In this document: one piece after another, positions 32,405 through 37,008 of the stretch | Numbering within the stretch: position 1 is the stretch's first letter | How the letters are laid out: each line of letters opens with the position of its first letter | Assembly: GCF_001648775.1 (NCBI RefSeq) | Contig: NZ_LVEJ01000038.1 | Location: 1 to 37,008, forward strand | From: Pseudomonas fluorescens | GTDB lineage: Bacteria > Pseudomonadota > Gammaproteobacteria > Pseudomonadales > Pseudomonadaceae | Length of the DNA stretch: 37,008 nucleotides | Reading direction: 5' to 3' | Translations under genes and position numbers: made by a program | The notes under the pieces: generated by a model | The model's database searches: none | The model's input: the letters and a program-made list of their open reading frames with translations, nothing else | Told to the model about the DNA's origin: nothing

Positions 32405-32917
32405 GGGTGAGGGGCGTTGGCTTTTCCGCCCATGCGCTGCATCAGCCAACTGCCCGGTATCGACCCGCACAAACACCGAATCACCCACCGCCGTCAGCAC
32501 ATCCCCGGCATACACCTCGCAGATCACTCGAGTCTTGCGCCCGACCTCACCTTCGACTTTTGCGCGCAAGATCAGCGGCACGCCCATCGGCGTCGGTTTG
32601 ATGAACTTGATGCCGAGGTTGCCGGTGACGCAGTCGATGCGCGGCAGGCTGCCGGGGTCGCGGTTTTCTGCGCGGTAGTGGTAGGCCATTGCGGTCCAGT
32701 TGGAGTGGCAGTCGACCAGCATCGCGATCAGCCCGCCGTAGACCAGATCCGGCCAGCCGCAGTATTTGGCCTCCGGCAGGTGTTCGGCGACAACGTGTAC
32801 ACCGTCTTCGTGCCAGTGGCTTTTGACGTGCAGGCCGTGCGGGTTGCGGCCGCCGCAGCCGTAGCAGACGCCTTCGGGCGCGGCGAGGTCTTGCAGGGGC
32901 GTTTCAAGGCTGGACAT
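32402..32917 (-). CDS. Hotdog-fold thioesterase
   Basis: 171 residues. The central part (HLPEAKYCGWPDLVYGGLIA, MLVDCHSNWTAM, LGIKFIKPTPMGVPLILRAK, VICEVYAGDVLTAVGDSVFV) is a PaaI-type hotdog thioesterase: the GG-hx-hhDxxxxxA helix and following strands are clear. Such enzymes hydrolyse acyl-CoA or other thioesters in the cytoplasm. An N-terminal CYGCGGRNPHGLH has two cysteines and is common in this subfamily. The last residues (RPSP then TAG) are encoded by the hairpin repeat at 32381-32404 and beyond, so the natural C-terminus was probably extended by a repeat insertion. It begins 8 bases after the diguanylate cyclase gene, whose last codons contain its AGGA. Confidence 0.82.
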   Translation of the reverse strand: MSSLETPLQDLAAPEGVCYGCGGRNPHGLHVKSHWHEDGVHVVAEHLPEAKYCGWPDLVYGGLIAMLVDCHSNWTAMAYHYRAENRDPGSLPRIDCVTGNLGIKFIKPTPMGVPLILRAKVEGEVGRKTRVICEVYAGDVLTAVGDSVFVRVDTGQLADAAHGRKSQRPSP

Positions 32918-32925
32918 GGTTTTTA

Positions 32926-34083
32926 TTATCCTGGAGTTGTAAGTCCGGTGAGGCGCAGGCGGTTGCGCCCGCCGCGTTTCGATTCGTAGAGTGCGGCGTC
33001 GCCCAGTTCGATCAGCGCGGTGAGGCTGGCGGGTGGCTGTTCGAACAGGCTGGCGCCGATGCTCAGGGTCACGGCAGCGGTGGTGGGGAATGTCTGAGAG
33101 GTCGTGCTCAGAAACTGCTCGCGCAGTGTGTTGCCCAGTTCCATGACTCGCTCGCTCGAAGCGCTGTTGAGCAGGATGACAAACTCGTCCCCGCCCAGGC
33201 GCGCTGTCAGCGCATTGCGCGGCAGCACCGAGCGAATCATCTCGCTCAGTGCGATGAGCAAACGATCCCCAGCGGTGTGGCCATACTGGTCGTTGACCAG
33301 TTTGAAATTGTCGATGTCGATCAGCAGCAAGGCGCCGGGATGCTCCGGCGAAACGTGTTCGAGCAGGCGCGGTGCGCGTTTTTCCAGGGCGCGGCGGTTG
33401 TACAGGGCCGTCAGCGGGTCGCGCTCTGCGAGGCGGGCGATCTGTTTTTCCCGGCGGTAACGTTCGGTGCCGGTCATCGACAGGGCGATCAACATGATTG
33501 CCATCGCGCCTTCAACCAGAGAAATCTGAATAATCTCGCCGCGAAATGCCGCCAGATCGATCAACGTGCCGGGGATCACCACGGTCAAGGCTTTGGCCAC
33601 GTAGAAGATCCCGTGACCGAGCAAAACGTAACGCAACTGCACCGCACCGACGCTCAGCGACTTGCCGTGGGGGCGCAGGAGGAAACTGGCCTTGAGGGTC
33701 GAGAGCGCCACCAACAGCGAATTGGCCGCCAGCATGACCTTCGACCACAGCGGCCCGTCCGGCAGTAACAACATCACCAGCCAGGCGACGAAGATCAGTG
33801 ACCAGGTGCGCGACAGCCGCGTTTGCGTGAAGCGCGCGACGCCCAGCAGAAACAGGAAGTGGGCCGTGACCAACAGACCGTTGGCGAACCAGATACCAAT
33901 CAGCAACAAGCCGTTGCTGCGCAGCAGGGCGAGGGTGGAACCGACGGTGATGGTGGCGAAACCGGCGCTCCAGAACAGTAGCGAAGGCTCACGAATGCTG
34001 CGCCATTCGATCGCCAGGTACAGCGCGGCAGCGGCTGCGAGGGCGATGGAAATGGTCAACATCGTAGGAGGGTCGAGCGGCAT
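32926..34083 (-). CDS. Membrane diguanylate cyclase (GGDEF)
   Basis: 385 residues. Six to seven hydrophobic segments fill residues ~5-200 (MLTISIALAAAAALYLAI, LLLIGIWFANGLLVTAHFLF, WSLIFVAWLVMLLL and others), an uncharacterised membrane sensor like the MASE group. Residues ~215-380 are a GGDEF domain with DPLTALYNRRALEKR, LLLIDIDNFKLVNDQYGHTA, and intact GGDEF at 297-301. It should make cyclic-di-GMP at the inner membrane. The position for the RxxD inhibitory site reads PRNA, so product inhibition through that site seems absent, unlike in the enzyme at 27076-29700. The thioesterase gene follows after 8 bases and is probably coupled. ATG 34083 is used although its ribosome-binding site is weak; ATG 34062 is an alternative. 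Confidence 0.9.
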   Translation of the reverse strand: MPLDPPTMLTISIALAAAAALYLAIEWRSIREPSLLFWSAGFATITVGSTLALLRSNGLLLIGIWFANGLLVTAHFLFLLGVARFTQTRLSRTWSLIFVAWLVMLLLPDGPLWSKVMLAANSLLVALSTLKASFLLRPHGKSLSVGAVQLRYVLLGHGIFYVAKALTVVIPGTLIDLAAFRGEIIQISLVEGAMAIMLIALSMTGTERYRREKQIARLAERDPLTALYNRRALEKRAPRLLEHVSPEHPGALLLIDIDNFKLVNDQYGHTAGDRLLIALSEMIRSVLPRNALTARLGGDEFVILLNSASSERVMELGNTLREQFLSTTSQTFPTTAAVTLSIGASLFEQPPASLTALIELGDAALYESKRGGRNRLRLTGLTTPG

Positions 34084-34222
34084 TTCTTGATGAGCCTGTC
34101 TGATTGGCAGTGAGACCGGCGATTGTAAGCGTTCGGACGGGTTTTTCGCAGAGGCCGTGTTGCCGCGCAGATCATCGGTATCGGGGCAGGGCGCGGCGGC
34201 TGTGCACCGCCGCGCCGCGCGG

Positions 34223-35251
34223 TCATTTGCTGGCGTCGAGCACCACGCGGTAGCGCGCCTTGCCGCTGCGTAAATGGTCGACGGCCTCGTTGACCTTGCT
34301 CATGGGAAACATCTCGACCTGCGGCAGAATCTGATGCCGCGCGCAGAACTCGAGCATGGTTGCCATGGTGGCGGGCGAGCCGACCGGGGAGGCGGAAAGC
34401 GATTTCTGCTGCGGGATCAGATCGAACACATGCACCGGAATCGCGCTCGGTACGATGCCGACGAAGTGCAACCGGCCGTTGGCACGCAGGGTGGCGAGCA
34501 TGGCGCTCCAGTCGAGGTCGGCGTTGGCGCTGATCAGCAGGAAGTCCAGCGTGCCGGCGATTGCCTTCAGCGCATTGCTGTCGGTCGAGGCGACAACATT
34601 GTGCGCGCCGAGGCGTTTGGCCTCGTCCTGTTTATTCAGCGACGAGGTAAACGCGGTGACTTCGCAGCCCCAGGCATTGAGAAAACGCAGGGCCAGATGG
34701 CCGAGGCCGCCGATACCAACCACACCAACCCGATCGGTCGGTTTGACGCCGAATTGCAGCAGCGGGTTGAACACCGTGGAGCCGGCGCAGAACAGTGGGC
34801 CGACCAGCGCCGGATCGAGGCTGTCCGGAACAGGAATCGCCCACGCCCAATGCGAGCGCAAACGATCGGCGAAACCACCGTTGCTGCCGATGATGGTCGG
34901 TTGCGCGGTGCCGCACAGTTGTTGCGAACCGGAGATGCACGACGAGCAGTGCATGCAACTGCCCTTGTACCAACCGATGCCGACGCGCTGGCCCATCTTC
35001 AGGCCGCGCACCTGAGCGCCCATGCGCACGATCTTGCCGACCGCTTCGTGGCCCGGCACAAAAGGATAACGGCTGATGCCCCAGTCATTGTCGATCAGCG
35101 ATTGATCGGAGTGGCAGACGCCGCAATATTCCACAGCGATTTCCACGTCTTCTTCGGCCAATGTGCCGGGATCGTAGCTGTATCGTTCAAGTGGCGCGCC
35201 GGCCGCGGTAGCGGCCCAGCCGTTGAAAGGGGTGGATTCGGTGTTGCTCAT
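34223..35251 (-). CDS. Zinc-dependent alcohol dehydrogenase
   Basis: 342 residues from minus-strand ATG 35251, with GGAGGTG just upstream. Zinc ligands are complete: catalytic Cys43 (EYCGVCHSD), His68-Glu69 (VPGHEAVG) and Cys155 (GPLFCAGST); structural Cys99, Cys102, Cys105 and Cys113 (GSCMHCSSCISGSQQLC). The Rossmann loop is GIGGLG (179-184). The pattern CGVCHSDQSLIDNDWGIS and GWYKGSCMHC fits the YahK/cinnamyl-alcohol-dehydrogenase branch, which reduces aldehydes, often with NADPH. Cytoplasmic. It precedes the diguanylate cyclase gene by 139 bases on the same strand; common transcription is possible. Substrate uncertain. Confidence 0.92.
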   Translation of the reverse strand: MSNTESTPFNGWAATAAGAPLERYSYDPGTLAEEDVEIAVEYCGVCHSDQSLIDNDWGISRYPFVPGHEAVGKIVRMGAQVRGLKMGQRVGIGWYKGSCMHCSSCISGSQQLCGTAQPTIIGSNGGFADRLRSHWAWAIPVPDSLDPALVGPLFCAGSTVFNPLLQFGVKPTDRVGVVGIGGLGHLALRFLNAWGCEVTAFTSSLNKQDEAKRLGAHNVVASTDSNALKAIAGTLDFLLISANADLDWSAMLATLRANGRLHFVGIVPSAIPVHVFDLIPQQKSLSASPVGSPATMATMLEFCARHQILPQVEMFPMSKVNEAVDHLRSGKARYRVVLDASK

Positions 35252-35303
35252 GGGGCACCTCCGGTTCGACTGACGGGGACAGCAGCCCGGCAAGTCTAGT
35301 CGG

Positions 35304-35552
35304 TCATTGCTCAGGCGCGAGCCAGGTGTCTACAACGCGACGATCGAGCTCTTCCCAGTACGCCATGCCCAGCACCCGCGTGGTGTTGAGCCCGCGCAGG
35401 TAACCGCGCAATTGATTGGCGGTGTCGGTGATGAGCTGCGGGTCGCTGATGTCTTTGTCCAGCAATACGCTTTCGTACTGAACCAGATACTCGGCCACAC
35501 GCTCGCGGAAATCGGGCAGAACGGCGTCACGGATCAGGTCAAACGTTCTCAA
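35304..35552 (-). CDS. Small protein of unknown function with TTG start
   Basis: 82 residues. The start is TTG (complement of 35550-35552), selected because GAGGAG lies six bases upstream and no ATG is available. The sequence (LIRDAVLPDFRERVAEYLVQ, SDPQLITDTANQLRGYLRGL, MAYWEELDRRVVDTWL) is helical and soluble, without a known motif. It lies 52 bases before the alcohol dehydrogenase gene on the same strand and may be in one operon with it. The gene opposite, at 35724, is divergent. Confidence 0.6.
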   Translation of the reverse strand: MRTFDLIRDAVLPDFRERVAEYLVQYESVLLDKDISDPQLITDTANQLRGYLRGLNTTRVLGMAYWEELDRRVVDTWLAPEQ

Positions 35553-35723
35553 GGCGAACTCCTCATTTCATGTTTTTCTCGTTGTGATTGAGTGTGTATC
35601 AGTCTGCACGTCGCGCAACTATTGCTAGAAGTAATAGTGACCATCACGAAACGCAAGTTCTGCTTTGTCGGCAATCGGCGGAAAATCGCTTCCATCGAAC
35701 ACGCAGCTCAAGGAATTTGCGCG

Positions 35724-36368
35724 ATGAACACATTGACCCGACTGGCTTTGGTCGCCCTGCTGACGGGCGGAGCACTGGCCACCGCACCGGCCTTCGCAGA
35801 CGACGCCCGGTCGTGTCATTTCCAGACCATCACTGGCAGCAGCGCCACCTTGCAGCATTCGCAAACCGTGGGGGTGTTGCTCAGCGAGAACACGCTGGAC
35901 AACGTGCAATACCTGGAGCGTTACCACGACATGGCGGCGAATGGTGCGAAAGACTCTCTGGATTCACGGATTCGTGAAGCGTTCGTCGACAGCTCGGATC
36001 CGCAATTGGCCATCGATTGGTTGATGAACTCGCTGCAGCAACAATTTTTGTCGGTGACCGTCTACGACAACCTTGATGCCCTGGTGCTGGCGCATCCAGA
36101 CATCGTGGTCAAGCTCGACACCTTCAATCGTTTGCTGACGCAGCAAAACAGCCTGGTAGAAGCGCGTTTCACCGCACGCTTCTACGACGCCGACCTGCAA
36201 TACATCGGCAAGGCTGAAGGCGCTGTAGAAAAACAGCTGCCGTCGGTGTGGGTGCATAACCAATCGGCACCGGCCATTGCCGCGCAGATCGACAAGCAGC
36301 GTGACCTGCAACTTAACGCGTTGAAGCAATTTGATGTGTCGCTCAAGGCTTTGGTGGCGTCGAGCTGA
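35724..36368 (+). CDS. Exported protein of unknown function
   Basis: 214 residues from ATG 35724, with AAGGA at 35710-35714 and an obvious signal peptide (MNTLTRLALVALLTGGALAT, cleaved after AFA). Upstream in-frame sequence has no ribosome-binding site. The mature protein is helical (LLSENTLDNVQYLERYHDMA, QLAIDWLMNSLQQQFLSVTV, VVKLDTFNRLLTQQNSLVEA), ending QRDLQLNALKQFDVSLKALV. It has a single cysteine in the mature part (SCHFQT). I recognise no family. Likely periplasmic. The lipoprotein gene at 36455 follows after 86 bases. Confidence 0.72.
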   Translation: MNTLTRLALVALLTGGALATAPAFADDARSCHFQTITGSSATLQHSQTVGVLLSENTLDNVQYLERYHDMAANGAKDSLDSRIREAFVDSSDPQLAIDWLMNSLQQQFLSVTVYDNLDALVLAHPDIVVKLDTFNRLLTQQNSLVEARFTARFYDADLQYIGKAEGAVEKQLPSVWVHNQSAPAIAAQIDKQRDLQLNALKQFDVSLKALVASS

Positions 36369-36454
36369 ACGCTTAAAACATAAAGGGCGACGGCGGCTCC
36401 GTGAGGCTGAACCGTTGCCGGTTGAACCGAACGTTTATTTTCAGGATGACACCG

Positions 36455-36793
36455 ATGCGTCTTTTCTTTGTGCCTGTTTTGGCCTTTGCCTCTTTGCTCG
36501 TTGGTTGCGCTTCGGCGCCGAACAATCCGAGCCTGACTTTGCAGACTAGCAAGACGCCTGCGCAGTATGCCGATTGTGTTGTGCCGAAGTTGCAGGGCAG
36601 TGCGTTGAACCCGACGGTTTCGCAGACTCAGCGCAGTTATCGGATTGTGGTGCCGAGTAAGGTGTCTGCCGACAATGTGCTGGAGGCCTATAAGGCGGGT
36701 ACTGGCGGCAAGGTGTTTATTTACGAGCGGCATTTGTTGGCTTCGAATCTTTTGCCTTCGAGTTTTGAGCGGGCGGCGCAGGATTGCATCTGA
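36455..36793 (+). CDS. Small putative lipoprotein
   Basis: 112 residues. ATG 36455 is chosen over ATG 36446 because AGGA then sits at a normal distance and the signal peptide starts directly: MRLFFVPVLAFASLLVGC, lipobox LVGC, acylated Cys18, followed by Ala-Ser. The mature part (TSKTPAQYADCVVPKLQGSA, SYRIVVPSKVSADNVLEAYK, GGKVFIYERHLL) is compact and ends in QDCI; the two cysteines may form a disulfide. No family recognised. It ends 33 bases before a textbook terminator. Confidence 0.75.
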   Translation: MRLFFVPVLAFASLLVGCASAPNNPSLTLQTSKTPAQYADCVVPKLQGSALNPTVSQTQRSYRIVVPSKVSADNVLEAYKAGTGGKVFIYERHLLASNLLPSSFERAAQDCI

Positions 36794-36826
36794 TGTTGGC
36801 CTTGGTACGTATTTAGCTGAGCTCCT

Positions 36827-36854
36827 TTGGTTGGCCGCAACCAACCAATTTTTT
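36827..36854 (+). terminator. Rho-independent terminator
   Basis: TTGGTTGG, loop CCGCAA, CCAACCAA, then TTTTTT. The stem is a perfect eight pairs and the T-run starts at once. It ends the lipoprotein gene. Confidence 0.9.
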
Positions 36855-36891
36855 GCCTCGCGCCTTTTATTCGGTTGCGGGGCTTTTTTTT
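36855..36891 (+). terminator. Second tandem terminator
   Basis: GCCTCGC (36855-36861) pairs with GCGGGGC (36877-36883, one G-U pair), followed by eight T. Directly after it come two further GGGCTTTTT-type runs (to ~36919), which look like slippage copies of the terminator tail. Confidence 0.7.
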
Positions 36892-36954
36892 GGGCTTTTT
36901 TTGGGCTTTTTGGGCTTGGCGGCCTTTGGGCCGACCATGCTTTTGGGGTTTTGG

Positions 36955-37008
36955 GTGAATATCCGTTGTTTTGGGGGCGGCGGCTGACGGTTTCGCTCTT
37001 ACAGCGAC
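36955..37008. repeat. Edge of a dispersed intergenic repeat (possible)
   Basis: GTGAATATCCGTTGTTTTGG followed by GGCGGCTGACGGTTTCGCTC and TTACAGCGA recalls, from memory, a dispersed repeat common in fluorescent pseudomonads. The window ends inside it. No gene is seen in 36892-37008. Confidence 0.35.

Noticed and set aside
1..37008. CRISPR arrays, tRNA or rRNA genes and prophage modules
   Set aside because: No regular direct-repeat/spacer array, cloverleaf, ribosomal RNA sequence or phage structural genes were seen on either strand.

Overview
The window looks like a stretch of chromosome from a fluorescent-group Pseudomonas. The evidence is the high GC and codon use, the REP/BIME repeats of the type GTGGGAGCGAGC...GCTCGC between genes, a DUF6124-type small protein (a family I know mainly from this group), a CIO-type quinol oxidase, several TetR/AraC regulator modules and two cyclic-di-GMP enzymes. 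I see no rRNA, tRNA, CRISPR array, prophage or intact insertion sequence. The species cannot be fixed from the sequence alone.

Layout. 213-3439: a secreted phosphatase-autotransporter fusion, two tandem BIMEs and a convergent AraC-type regulator. 3706-4509: a 2-oxoglutarate/Fe(II) oxygenase. 4566-7500: an AT-richer accessory patch. It holds a decayed C-terminal coding scar whose stop overlaps the start of a small orphan gene, a clan-CD (caspase/CHAT)-like orphan protein, and a DUF6124 gene with a long, highly structured 5' leader. A partial second copy of the DUF6124 3' end and its hairpin lies on the other side of the caspase-like gene. 7501-11359: an unknown membrane protein, a small conserved protein, a TetR/MFS efflux pair with paired operator-like repeats, and an LprI-like secreted protein. 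11517-15335: a 1272-residue autotransporter. 15493-18825: an unknown secreted protein, a frameshifted gene remnant, msrA, a small conserved protein, and a divergent TetR/O-methyltransferase pair. 18886-23433: a lipoprotein, an SseB-like protein, a TonB-dependent receptor and a PPK2 polyphosphate kinase. 23517-27063: a uronate-dehydrogenase-like SDR, then a three-gene operon of a 75-residue protein and both subunits of a CIO-type quinol oxidase. 27076-32120: a CHASE4-PAS-GGDEF-EAL protein and an OsmC-YcaO fusion. 32402-36793: a minus-strand run (82-residue protein, zinc alcohol dehydrogenase, membrane diguanylate cyclase, hotdog thioesterase), then two exported proteins ending at a tandem terminator.

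Themes. Much of the window concerns the cell surface and stress: two autotransporters, a TonB receptor, lipoproteins, efflux, MsrA, CIO oxidase, polyphosphate and c-di-GMP turnover. The most original signals are in 4566-7231: a probable toxin/immunity scar, the caspase-like orphan protein, the duplicated hairpin cassette, and a structured leader in which a distant 9-base segment can pair with the ribosome-binding site of the DUF6124 gene. A second recurring theme is intergenic repeats that touch coding ends, clearest for the thioesterase gene, whose last codons come from a repeat.

All function calls come from reading motifs by eye. No database search, structure prediction or folding calculation was run.
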